Source: a virus
DNA: 28,560 nt
Virus record (IMG/VR): IMGVR_UViG_3300002835_000835
Coordinates: 1 to 28,560 of that record
Direction: 5' to 3' (one strand)
The position numbers and the translations under genes are program-made. Numbering within the stretch: the stretch's first letter is position 1; every line of letters begins with the position of its first letter. Positions 1 to 8,000 of the stretch are shown piece by piece. The notes beneath the pieces were generated by a model, which was not told where the DNA came from, made no database searches, and saw only the letters and a list, made by a program, of their open reading frames with translations.

Positions 1-41
1 CGGGCATGTAATTCTTCAGGTGTGTATTTGCGTCTAGCCAT
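1..41 (-). CDS. 5' end of an unidentified gene (truncated by window edge)
   Basis: Only the first 13 codons are inside the window, reading MARRKYTPEELHA and continuing off the left edge. The ATG lies at 41-39. It is preceded by GGAG at 52-49 with a 7-nt spacer, which is a good ribosome binding site. The start overlaps the stop of the lipoprotein gene by 8 nt (ATGGCTAG), the same overlap length as the junction before it, which suggests translational coupling. Too little is visible to name a product. Its place after a membrane protein and a lipoprotein would suit a lysis or late accessory gene, but that is inference from context only. Confidence 0.6.
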   Translation of the reverse strand, partial: MARRKYTPEELHA

Positions 42-225
42 TTTGGAACTCCACATTAGGTAATAAGTCCTTTGTACATTGTCCTACCGCTTCACATTGC
101 GGCGGGTTACATTCTGCCTTTTCCCAGTTTACAAATTCCTGACATGGATAGCGCGTGTAGCCTTGATACCCGCACCCGCTTAGCAAAATTGTTAATGCTA
201 TGCCTACGGTTAAATGCCTACGCAC
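34..225 (-). CDS. Small cysteine-rich lipoprotein
   Basis: A 63-residue protein starting at a GTG. Residues 1-17 form a signal peptide with two arginines, a hydrophobic core (VGIALTILL) and a lipobox LSGC, so Cys18 should be lipidated. The mature part is short and holds four more cysteines (about C28, C39, C44 and C50), an even number that could form two disulfides outside the cytoplasm. The start overlaps the stop of the upstream membrane-protein gene by 8 nt. Small lipoproteins of this kind occur in uncultured phage genomes. A nested membrane-protein/lipoprotein pair recalls the Rz/Rz1 spanins of phages of Gram-negative hosts, but the mature part is not especially proline-rich and the host is probably not Gram-negative. 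Superinfection exclusion or lysis are both possible roles. Confidence 0.72.
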   Translation of the reverse strand: MRRHLTVGIALTILLSGCGYQGYTRYPCQEFVNWEKAECNPPQCEAVGQCTKDLLPNVEFQNG

Positions 226-463
226 TTTTGGCTTTCAATACAGCCAAATCCGTAATTACTATTTGTTGATTTTTATGCACTTCTTTAAGTTGTTGCTCCA
301 TGCCTCTGCCCTCATTGAACAACGCGTATTCAATGCGCGCTAATTTGCCATCTTGAGCAGTCAGGCGTTCATCAAGTTTGCGCCAAACCTTAAACCCCGC
401 AACAGGCAAAATAATTACAAGAAAGAAAATGTCAAGAAGTGTGCGGGCAGTGTCTAAATTCAT
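218..463 (-). CDS. Membrane protein with N-terminal TM segment and coiled coil (holin- or spanin-like)
   Basis: An 81-residue protein. Residues about 8-27 (LLDIFFLVIILPVAGFKVW) form one transmembrane segment. A charged region predicted to be coiled coil follows (about 28-75), with heptad-like spacing of Leu, Ile and Val. It lies after the last tail gene and before a lipoprotein gene that overlaps it by 8 nt, which is where holins and accessory lysis proteins often sit. The architecture also resembles XhlA-like haemolysin/holin-associated proteins and i-spanins. There is no clear Shine-Dalgarno sequence before the ATG, so it may depend on translation from the gene ending 17 nt upstream. A lysis role is inferred only from topology and position. 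Confidence 0.7.
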   Translation of the reverse strand: MNLDTARTLLDIFFLVIILPVAGFKVWRKLDERLTAQDGKLARIEYALFNEGRGMEQQLKEVHKNQQIVITDLAVLKAKSA

Positions 464-479
464 GGGAAAATGTTATCAA

Positions 480-695
480 TTATGTCCAAGTAATGACGCG
501 AACAGTGCCAGTGCTATCTACTATCTTTGCCTGGTTAGTTGTAATGTTTAACCACGCATCACCAATACGCGGGTAAGTTGGATCTGTAGTTACATTAGGA
601 AATGTAAAGCGTGTAGCCGTTTCTAATTTATTTAAACGGTTATAGATGTCTGTAAAAATTCTATTGAGATCTTGAGGCTGATTTAAATACGGCAT
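480..695 (-). CDS. Small tail-associated structural protein
   Basis: A 71-residue protein. The N-terminal half (residues 1-30) is helical and probably coiled coil (NRIFTDIYNRLNKLETATRF). The C-terminal half reads like a small beta domain, with a PRIGDAWLN motif seen in short phage tail proteins. The ATG shares one base with the TAA of the Gp37-like gene (TAATG), so the two should be co-translated. The location at the end of the tail operon suggests a minor tail or fibre-attachment component. No specific function is recognisable. Confidence 0.72.
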   Translation of the reverse strand: MPYLNQPQDLNRIFTDIYNRLNKLETATRFTFPNVTTDPTYPRIGDAWLNITTNQAKIVDSTGTVRVITWT

Positions 696-1804
696 TATGC
701 TTCACCTGCTCCTTGCGCCAGGGTTAAGGTCACGCGTTCAGGCCCATTTTCACCTGGTTGCACTGACAAACCAACAATACGATAAATCTCATCTAATGTA
801 TTAGGGAAACGGCTATCAGTAATGATTATGCGAGCGTCATCACCTACCTCATAAGATCCAAATACCGGATCAACATAAGCAGGCACTACCACTTTAAGAA
901 CTGTTGGAGGATAAGAAGTAGCAACCGATTGAGCAATAGCCAAATTGTCTAAAACGGTTTGATCTGTAATATCCGAGTAATTAGCGGTAGTTTCTAGCAA
1001 CGCCCAACCCGTAGATAATTTAGTAATGTCTTGAGCAATTGCAATTAGTTTGCCTTCATTACTGCCAGCGCCTAATGCGTAAACGGTGTTGGCAACAATT
1101 GATCCATCTTCAGGGTACTCATATTCAACCATGTTGCCGGCAGGAAATGTAAAAACAGGAACATTTGGATCGCCAAATGAATAAGCCAAACCACTACGCG
1201 GATAATAAGTATTAAAGTATTTTTCAGGTTGCCCGTTAATGTCATAATCAACATCAATAGCAAAATCAAAACCATCAGATTGACGGCTTAAATCTTGAAT
1301 GGCTTGAAATACATTTTTTAATTCATAATTGTAATAAATGCGATCTACAAGAATACCTGATGTTGTTTGTCCGGCTGAGTTATATCCAACACCAATGTCA
1401 CCGTAAGTTGCGTTTTGCGCATTTTCAATAAGTGTTTTTGCTATAAGTAATTGATCTACATTTGTGAATTGAACATCTTGTGTAACGCGCCTATGATCAA
1501 AATATGAAATCCATTCTTGAGCGTTAAAAGTAAGGGTTTGTGTAGTGCTGTTATAGGAGCGCCCCCACACAACTCCGCCCCATACCAAAATGCCGTCACG
1601 ATCTACATACATTCCGCAACGGGCAGGAATAGTGGCAAGTTCAACATTATATTTATCGGCGTTTACACCCGACAATAGAAGGTGTCCTTGAAAACTACCA
1701 GGCTGATTTAATTGCTGAGTAAAACCAACGCCAGTTAAAGGCAATTCACCAATAATCGTATTGCTTGATAAATCAACAAATAAATAACGGTATGTGGTAG
1801 CCAT
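695..1804 (-). CDS. Minor tail protein, siphovirus ReqiPepy6 Gp37-like
   Basis: A 369-residue protein. Its opening (MATTYRYLFVDLSS, then a domain with QLNQPGSFQGHL and GILVWGGVVW at about residues 30-80) matches the general pattern of the Gp37-like tail proteins of actinobacterial siphoviruses, which belong to the baseplate hub or tail-tip group. The middle has an FNAQEWISYFDHRRV segment and the C-terminus an YEVGDDARIII...YRIVGLSV beta-rich segment, both usual for tail-hub folds. The start is coupled by TAATG to the FN3/glycine-rich gene upstream. It probably forms part of the tail tip below the distal tail protein. The family assignment is by pattern recognition, and a profile search would settle it. 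Confidence 0.8.
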   Translation of the reverse strand: MATTYRYLFVDLSSNTIIGELPLTGVGFTQQLNQPGSFQGHLLLSGVNADKYNVELATIPARCGMYVDRDGILVWGGVVWGRSYNSTTQTLTFNAQEWISYFDHRRVTQDVQFTNVDQLLIAKTLIENAQNATYGDIGVGYNSAGQTTSGILVDRIYYNYELKNVFQAIQDLSRQSDGFDFAIDVDYDINGQPEKYFNTYYPRSGLAYSFGDPNVPVFTFPAGNMVEYEYPEDGSIVANTVYALGAGSNEGKLIAIAQDITKLSTGWALLETTANYSDITDQTVLDNLAIAQSVATSYPPTVLKVVVPAYVDPVFGSYEVGDDARIIITDSRFPNTLDEIYRIVGLSVQPGENGPERVTLTLAQGAGEA

Positions 1805-2952
1805 TAGCCACCTACTTGAGCGCGTGTATAACGCACTACAACAATTCCTGAACCTCCATTAGCGCCAGGTTGAGATCCTTGATTGTCTCCATTCAAACCA
1901 CCGCCACCACCACCGCCGCCAGTGTTTGTTGTTCCAGTAACAGGTGATGTGTAACCCGTACCTGGGCCTGATCCTCCTGCACCACCGCCGCCTGATCCGC
2001 CAGTTGTTGCTGTAAAAGCCGCAAATAAACCACCACCACCACCGCCACCAACAAATCCACTAGCAAGAGATGAAATAGGAGGCCAAGAAGAATATGTGTT
2101 TACTCCATTAGCGCCATTGTTTGATGATGTTGCTGCCGCTCCTGCGCCACCGCCACCACCGCCTGCAAGAGTTGTAAAATTGCCTGCAACTGATCCAGCG
2201 TTACCTTGTCCTGATGTTCCTGCTCCGCCTGCATAAAATGTAGTTGAAGGAGTACCGCTTACAACTGGTGAGTCAATTGCTCCACCGCCGCCTGAACCAC
2301 CTGTTGCACCTACCGCCTGAGTTCCACCTAATCCACCCGCAGTTGCAGAATAAGAACTTAAAGAAGAATTAGATCCACTGCCGCCAATTGTTGCTGAATA
2401 ACTACCAATAGAAAGTGCTTGAGAAGCATCATATTTAACTCCGCCTGCACCTCCGCCGCCGCCAACAAAGCGTATGAAGTTACCGCTTGAACCTGTAAAA
2501 TAACCAGCGCCACCAGCGCCACCGCCTGCAACAACAAGAATATCTGCGGTAAGTGGGCCATCTGCAATTCCTAATGTGCCGTTACCAGTAAAGGCTCTGT
2601 AATAATAAGTTGCATCAGATGACAATGTTCCGCCTGTAACAACAGGAAGAACAGGCGTGACGCTATTTGATGCGGCTGAAGCAATAGATGAAACACCATA
2701 AGAAGTATTTGTTACAACTGTAAATGTGTATGCCGTGTTGTTAGTTAATCCAGTCACGGTTAAAGGTGAACCTGATCCCGTAGCAGTCAATCCGCCAGGA
2801 GAAGAAGTTGCGGTGTAAGTAATAGCGCCACCTTTGCCTGTGTAGGTAGGGGGTGTAAAAGTAACCGTTGCTTGCGTATTGCCAGCGGTTGCTGTTCCAA
2901 TTGTGGGTGCGCCAGGTTGCCCACCTGAACCTACAAAACTTGTGTACAGCAT
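1804..2952 (-). CDS. FN3 domain plus glycine-rich tail adhesin
   Basis: A 382-residue protein. Residues about 11-105 form a fibronectin type III domain (GAPTIGTATAGNTQATVTF, then LTVTGLTNNTAYTFTV). A short motif follows, YYYRAFTGNGTLGI (about 115-132), then ILVVAGGGAGG opens a long glycine-rich domain that ends with GSGIVVVRYTRAQV. This closing signature and the poly-Gly runs are typical of glycine-rich phage tail-tip adhesins, whose known T2-type gp38 relatives bind the host receptor through glycine-rich loops. The protein is a distant relative of the three MSGVLG proteins at 22008-24691. It is coupled by TAATG at both ends. A role in receptor binding is an inference. Confidence 0.82.
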   Translation of the reverse strand: MLYTSFVGSGGQPGAPTIGTATAGNTQATVTFTPPTYTGKGGAITYTATSSPGGLTATGSGSPLTVTGLTNNTAYTFTVVTNTSYGVSSIASAASNSVTPVLPVVTGGTLSSDATYYYRAFTGNGTLGIADGPLTADILVVAGGGAGGAGYFTGSSGNFIRFVGGGGGAGGVKYDASQALSIGSYSATIGGSGSNSSLSSYSATAGGLGGTQAVGATGGSGGGGAIDSPVVSGTPSTTFYAGGAGTSGQGNAGSVAGNFTTLAGGGGGGAGAAATSSNNGANGVNTYSSWPPISSLASGFVGGGGGGGLFAAFTATTGGSGGGGAGGSGPGTGYTSPVTGTTNTGGGGGGGGLNGDNQGSQPGANGGSGIVVVRYTRAQVGG

Positions 2953-3317
2953 TAACTTTCCTCAATGATCTCTAAACCTTCAACTTTAATTTTTACATTT
3001 GGATCAGGTTTTGGAGCATTTGGATCTTCCCATTGACATGTTTCTTCATTCAAAACCCATGTAATTGTTTCATCAAATGCAGGTTTTGGAGATATAAAAG
3101 CATTACGAGTTTCATCATAAACATACCCAATACCCGCGTAATTTTTACGGAATGTAGCGTTGTAAGAAGTTTGTTTCCAATTTGTATAACCGCCTGACCA
3201 TTCAGTTAAAAAAGCAATACCTGATGCTTCTTCATTGTTTGGATCTAGTACATCATTACTAACAACATTTACTTCAAGAACAATGTTGTTTTCATCTAGT
3301 TTTGCAAAATGTGCCAT
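2952..3317 (-). CDS. Tail-associated protein of the MAHFAKLDENNIV family
   Basis: A 121-residue protein. The start at 3317 is preferred over an in-frame upstream ATG at 3347, because the upstream gene's TAA overlaps it exactly (TAATG) and the N-terminus MAHFAKLDENNIVLEV is a recurrent opening of small phage structural proteins. Aromatic-rich stretches (SGGYTNWKQTSYNATFRKNYAG, FISPKPAFDETITWVLNEE) suggest a compact beta fold. The protein ends with an acidic tail containing PNAPKPDPN. Such proteins are usually encoded among tail fibre genes of aquatic phages, and their exact role is unknown. Here it sits between two tail-tip/adhesin genes, consistent with a small fibre or fibre-connector subunit. 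Confidence 0.78.
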   Translation of the reverse strand: MAHFAKLDENNIVLEVNVVSNDVLDPNNEEASGIAFLTEWSGGYTNWKQTSYNATFRKNYAGIGYVYDETRNAFISPKPAFDETITWVLNEETCQWEDPNAPKPDPNVKIKVEGLEIIEES

Positions 3318-4204
3318 TATGCGCTCAAATCTCCCGTTAGTAACCAATTGTTTGCTGATATTTGTGTTAAAGCCGCTCCTGAATACTGCGTTCTTAATTT
3401 TAATCCTGGTGTTGAGTTTACTGTAACTCCACCAGCACCGGCAACAGTTACTTGCCCCACACCAAATTGAGCAAGTGCAATTTGCGCGCCAACAGGGAGT
3501 GCAACAGTTCCATTAGTAGGAACAGTTAATGTTATTGCAGAAGCATTAGATAATGTAACTATTTTTCCATTGTCTGCCAAAGCCAGGGTGTAACTTGTTC
3601 CCGTTTGTGCATTTGTAGCAACGCTTACCGCTAAAGTTACAGCGCCACTTGATCCGCCCCCTGTTAAACCCGCTCCCGCTGTAACGCTAGAAATGTCACC
3701 AGTTTCAGGAATGTTTGTTGTTACCGCTGTACGCGTATCTGTAATGTTTCCTGAGTTAATCTGAATAGCGCCAGCGGCTACGGCTACGGTTGCAAGCGAA
3801 ATTGAGTTAGCAGGCAATGAAGGTGCAACAGGCGATCCCGCAGGAGTTCCTGCAATAACTTGAAAAATTACATCATTGTTAGCGCCTGAATAAAAAGCAT
3901 CACGCACTGTTGCGCACACAAGATCAATACGCGGATTTGTAGGATCTGCCGTTGTAATTGTTAGCGTGTCTATTGCGTCATTGAAAATTGTATAAACGCC
4001 CATGTTGGTTGTTGTTGTGCCAACAATTGCAGCCCACCCTGATGCTACGCGTACTGACATGCTTGCAGGAGAGTTAGCAGTTACCTCTAATGAAGAAGTG
4101 CCAATAATGCCAGTGGTAGCCCACAATGCTTGCGCCGTTAGACGGTCATATTGCGCAGGGTAAGAGCCTGCTTGTAACCATGATGGAGGCGTTTGTAGTG
4201 TCAT
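3317..4204 (-). CDS. Minor tail/baseplate protein with C-terminal fibre domain
   Basis: A 295-residue protein. The N-terminal half (MTLQTPPSWLQAGSYPAQYD, then ASGWAAIVGTT, then TADPTNPRIDLVCATVRD) follows the pattern of actinophage minor tail proteins that sit at the tail tip. The C-terminal 100 residues (YTLALADNGKIVTLSN...LTVPTNGTVALPVGAQI...NNWLLTGDL) form a beta-rich module that is also found at the C-terminus of the fibre protein at 24691-25557. A good ribosome binding site (GGGAG, 5 nt before the ATG) lies in the 10-nt gap after the distal tail gene. It is probably a baseplate upper or fibre-attachment protein. The role is inferred from the domain pattern and position. Confidence 0.78.
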   Translation of the reverse strand: MTLQTPPSWLQAGSYPAQYDRLTAQALWATTGIIGTSSLEVTANSPASMSVRVASGWAAIVGTTTTNMGVYTIFNDAIDTLTITTADPTNPRIDLVCATVRDAFYSGANNDVIFQVIAGTPAGSPVAPSLPANSISLATVAVAAGAIQINSGNITDTRTAVTTNIPETGDISSVTAGAGLTGGGSSGAVTLAVSVATNAQTGTSYTLALADNGKIVTLSNASAITLTVPTNGTVALPVGAQIALAQFGVGQVTVAGAGGVTVNSTPGLKLRTQYSGAALTQISANNWLLTGDLSA

Positions 4205-4214
4205 TTATTCTCCC

Positions 4215-5075
4215 TTAGATGTACGCAGAATACCAAGAAACGGTAGCCTGAGTAGTTCCCGCTAATGTGCCAGTGCCAGTAAAATAATATAGTGAATTGC
4301 CTGGTGGAGCATCAAACCAAGTACCTGAAATTAAAAGATTACGGGCAGCGTTTCCATTAAGTGTAATCAACTGATTGTAAAGATCAATTTCAAGAACATC
4401 TAATGCGCTATATGTACCTGTAAAATTAAGAACATTTCCGCTCGTCAAATCGCCCACAATTGGATTGGTTATTGGGCCTGTAATTGTAATAGTTGGGTAT
4501 GTAGTACCCCACCCAATGTTAGAAATAGTAGTAGTAATAACGGCTGAACCGCCGCCATAGTTATAATCAAATGTTTTGTTGTAAGTGCGACCCAAAACAG
4601 GGCTAAACGCCATAACAGAAGTTTGTAAGTTGCTGTTGTAATAATTTGGATCAGGGCAGAAAAACTCAACCATAGATGTAATGTATCCATAGGTGTAATT
4701 TGCATCTACGGTTGTACGCAAAGCGCGTACGCGAGCGTTTACAAATTGCTCTGAAGTAGGAATGTTAGGAAATTTGAAATAAAGCGGTGTAGTGCCTGAA
4801 GTTTGCGGCAATAATGTGTTTTGGATAGTGTTGTAATTTGTCTGAGCGGAGCCTAAATTATTTCCAAAAGTATTAAAAATAATTGTAATTGTTCTGCCCG
4901 CAAGAAAATCGCGGCCAGTAAACATGCCATCATGGTATCCGCGGTTATCATCTTGATTACGGATACCAGGCAAAGACTCAAGGCCATCAACACTTAGAAT
5001 TTGATAAGGAGAGTCAGCGCCGCCAAAGATTTGCCCGTTAAAAGCAAATGAATACACATTAGTTAATGTTGTCAA
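4215..5075 (-). CDS. Distal tail protein (Dit-like, phage tail family)
   Basis: A 286-residue protein immediately after the tape measure, the canonical place for the distal tail protein that forms the ring at the end of the tail tube. The N-terminal half has the family signature DNRGYHDGMFTGRDFLAGRTI and the following VEFFCPDPNYY; the second half is a beta-rich galectin-like region. The start is TTG, overlapping the tape-measure stop (TTGA). A strong GGAGGG lies at 5092-5087 with a rather long 11-nt spacer, so initiation probably relies partly on coupling. It should dock the Gp37-like and minor tail proteins encoded downstream. Confidence 0.83.
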   Translation of the reverse strand: MTTLTNVYSFAFNGQIFGGADSPYQILSVDGLESLPGIRNQDDNRGYHDGMFTGRDFLAGRTITIIFNTFGNNLGSAQTNYNTIQNTLLPQTSGTTPLYFKFPNIPTSEQFVNARVRALRTTVDANYTYGYITSMVEFFCPDPNYYNSNLQTSVMAFSPVLGRTYNKTFDYNYGGGSAVITTTISNIGWGTTYPTITITGPITNPIVGDLTSGNVLNFTGTYSALDVLEIDLYNQLITLNGNAARNLLISGTWFDAPPGNSLYYFTGTGTLAGTTQATVSWYSAYI

Positions 5076-8000
5076 TCTATTTTCAACCCTCCATTTGAAA
5101 CGGTTACTGCTCTAGTTGCCGTAACAACTGCCCCAAATTTAATCTCACTAGAAACGGCAGCCGCTACTGAAGCAGGGTCAGTTAAGTTTGTAGTGTTGAT
5201 TGTAATTTTAGTACCAGCCTCATTTGCTTTGAGCAGTTCAAGAGCATTGCCGCCACCTACTACTGCTCCTGGAATAACAGGCACAACTACTGGGGCATTG
5301 GCTAAAGCGTTTGCCGCCGCTTGAGCCGCACCCAACGCCGTCATGCTTGCAGCAACTTCAGCAAGTTTGGTTTTTAAGTTTGCCAATTTATCGTCTGTTG
5401 CTTTGGCAATTGCATCAATAGCAGTTTCGTAATCTTTTTGCGCTTTTATAAGAGCGTCTTGAAGTACCTTTTGAGCATCAGCCAATTTTTCATCAAGTGC
5501 CTTCTTAGCCTTCTCACGGGCTTCCTCAAGGGCTTTGGCGGCATCTGCCAATCCTTTATCAAGATCTTTCTGAGCCTCTGCCATAGCCTCTGTTAAAGTC
5601 TTTTTAGACTCTGCCAATGCGTCATCAAGAGCCTTCTTAGCCTTAGCCAATGCTTCTGTGTAAGTTTTATCAGCCGCAGCCAAACCTTCATCAAGATCTT
5701 TTTGAGCAGCAACTTTAGCCTCATTGAGAGCCTTGAGCGCATCAGCCAAACTTTCATCAAGGTTTTCCTTAGCCGCTACTAAAGCCTCAGCCAATGTTGT
5801 TTTAGCATCTGCAATAGCAGCGTCAAAATCAGTCTTAGCGGTAGCCAATGCTTCTTTTAAGGCTGTTGTTGCCTCTGCAACAGAAGCATTATAAACAGTT
5901 TTAGAAGTGGCTAATGCTTCTTCTAAAGTTTTTGCCGCATCTGTTAATTTTTCATCACGGGTAGTTTTTGCTTCTGTCAATGCTGTTTCATAAACAGAAT
6001 TAACTTCCGCTAAATTTGTTTGTAATTCTTTTTGTATATCTGAAAGAGCCAAAGATAAATCAGAAGAAACAGCGCGGTAAGCATTTGTCAATTCTTGAGT
6101 GGCTAATATGCCGCCTGCGTTCATTGTTGTTGCTAAAGCATCAAGTCCAGTAGATGTAGTTTTTTCTAATTCAACAAATGTGTTTTGTAATTCTTTAATT
6201 GATTGAGGTGATGAATTAAGAATAGATTGCGCTAATTTATTACCAACTTCAGGCCCAGCCGCAACAACTTGTTCAATAAAAGTTTGAGAAAATCCGCTAC
6301 CTTGTAACAACGCTGCATTTTTTGCAAGGTTTTTTGTATCATTTAATCTTTGTTTCATAGAACCAAGCAGTTGATCACCTGATGCAGCGCCGCCAAATTC
6401 TTCCATGCCAAACGCATCAGCCAAATTAAACCCAGTTTTAGAAGCAAAAGCATTACGCAAACGATCCATTGACTGTTGAACAATGTTTAATTGTTTCTCT
6501 GTTGCGGCCTTAGTTAAATCTGTTGATTTTTTTGCAGCGTTTTCGCGTAAATCGGTTAGTTTCTTCTCAAGATCATTGTTTAAATCTAATACTTTTTTGG
6601 CGTAATCTTTTTTAATTTGTATTTGAATATCATTAAAACGCTTTTCAGCGGCTTCTTCAGCCTTTTGTCTGCGTTCTTTAGCATCAACCATAGCGTTGTC
6701 AAAACGCTTGTTTGCAATTTCTTCAGCCTTTTGTTTGCGTTCTTTGGCATCAGACTCAACTTTGTCAAAACGCTTTTGGGCTTGTTCTTTAACATCTTCA
6801 AATTTAGCGCGAAGATCTAATTCTTTTTCATCATAAGCCTTTTGCGCTTTGGCAAGAGTTTCTAAATTTTTCTTTTGAAGTTCTTCTTTTCTTTCTTTGT
6901 ATTGTTCTTCTATTTCTATCGTACGCTCTTTGTACAGCGCGTTTGCTTCTAAATCTGCTTCTCTAGAACGCTTCTCTGCTTTTTCTTTAATGTCATTAAA
7001 ACGGTATTGCAAATCAGCCACGCGGTCAGCATGATCTTTTTCTGCGTCCTCAATAGTTTCTTTATAACGCTTGTGCGCTTCAATCATGGTTTCATCATAA
7101 TTTTTTTGCGCTTCAATCATCTTGTCATTGCGTTGCTCAAGTTCTTTTTCAGCCTTGTCTTGCCCATCAGCCATAGCATCATTCATGTCCTTATAAATTT
7201 TAAGAACATCTTTTTGATACTTTTCTAATTTTTTTAATCTTGATTTTTCTTCTTTAGAAAGATCACCGCCACCGCCACCGCCACCGCCACCACCGCCTGT
7301 ACCTTTACCACTGCCATAAGTAAATGCGCCTTCGCCGTAACCTGCTTTAACATTGCTTTTTAAATCAGATAAATTTTTGCTTGTTGCTTTAATTGAATCT
7401 GATGCGTTTTTAGCGCCATCTGCAATGCCTTTAGCCCAGCCCATGCCTGGCACTTTGCTAAGCATGCCAATAAATTTGCCAATACCTTGTACTAAATAAG
7501 CAAAACCAGTTAAAACTATTTGTACACCCTTAATAATAATCTCTCTAAATGTTTCAGATTTCTTCCATGCAAAAACAAACGCCGCGCCTAAAATAGTTAA
7601 CGCTGTAATAATTGCACCAATTGGATTTGCGCGGATTGCAGCATTAAGCACAAAAATAGCAACTTTTAAATTAAACGCTGCTATTTGAGCCAGTGTAAAT
7701 CCTGCCGCCATTGATTTTGTAACTGCCGTGTAAACAACAGTTGCAGTGCTTGTAACAACCAACGCTGCTTTGTAAGCATAAAACACACCAGTTGCAATTA
7801 CAATAATACCTGCGTAAATTTTTATTGCATCACCGTTGTCTTTAATAAATTTACCTAAAGAACGCAAAGCAGGAATAAAAGTGTTAGTAAGAAATCCTGT
7901 CACGCCTAACAAAGCAGGCAATAACTTCTTGCCTAAATCTGTTTTTAGCGCATCAAAATCATTTCTCAAGGCTTGCATTTGACCCTCAGGGGTGTTTCTT

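Noticed and set aside
6586-7228. Several small open frames on both strands within the tape measure
   Set aside because: They are frame shadows of the 33-bp repeat DNA and have no ribosome binding sites.
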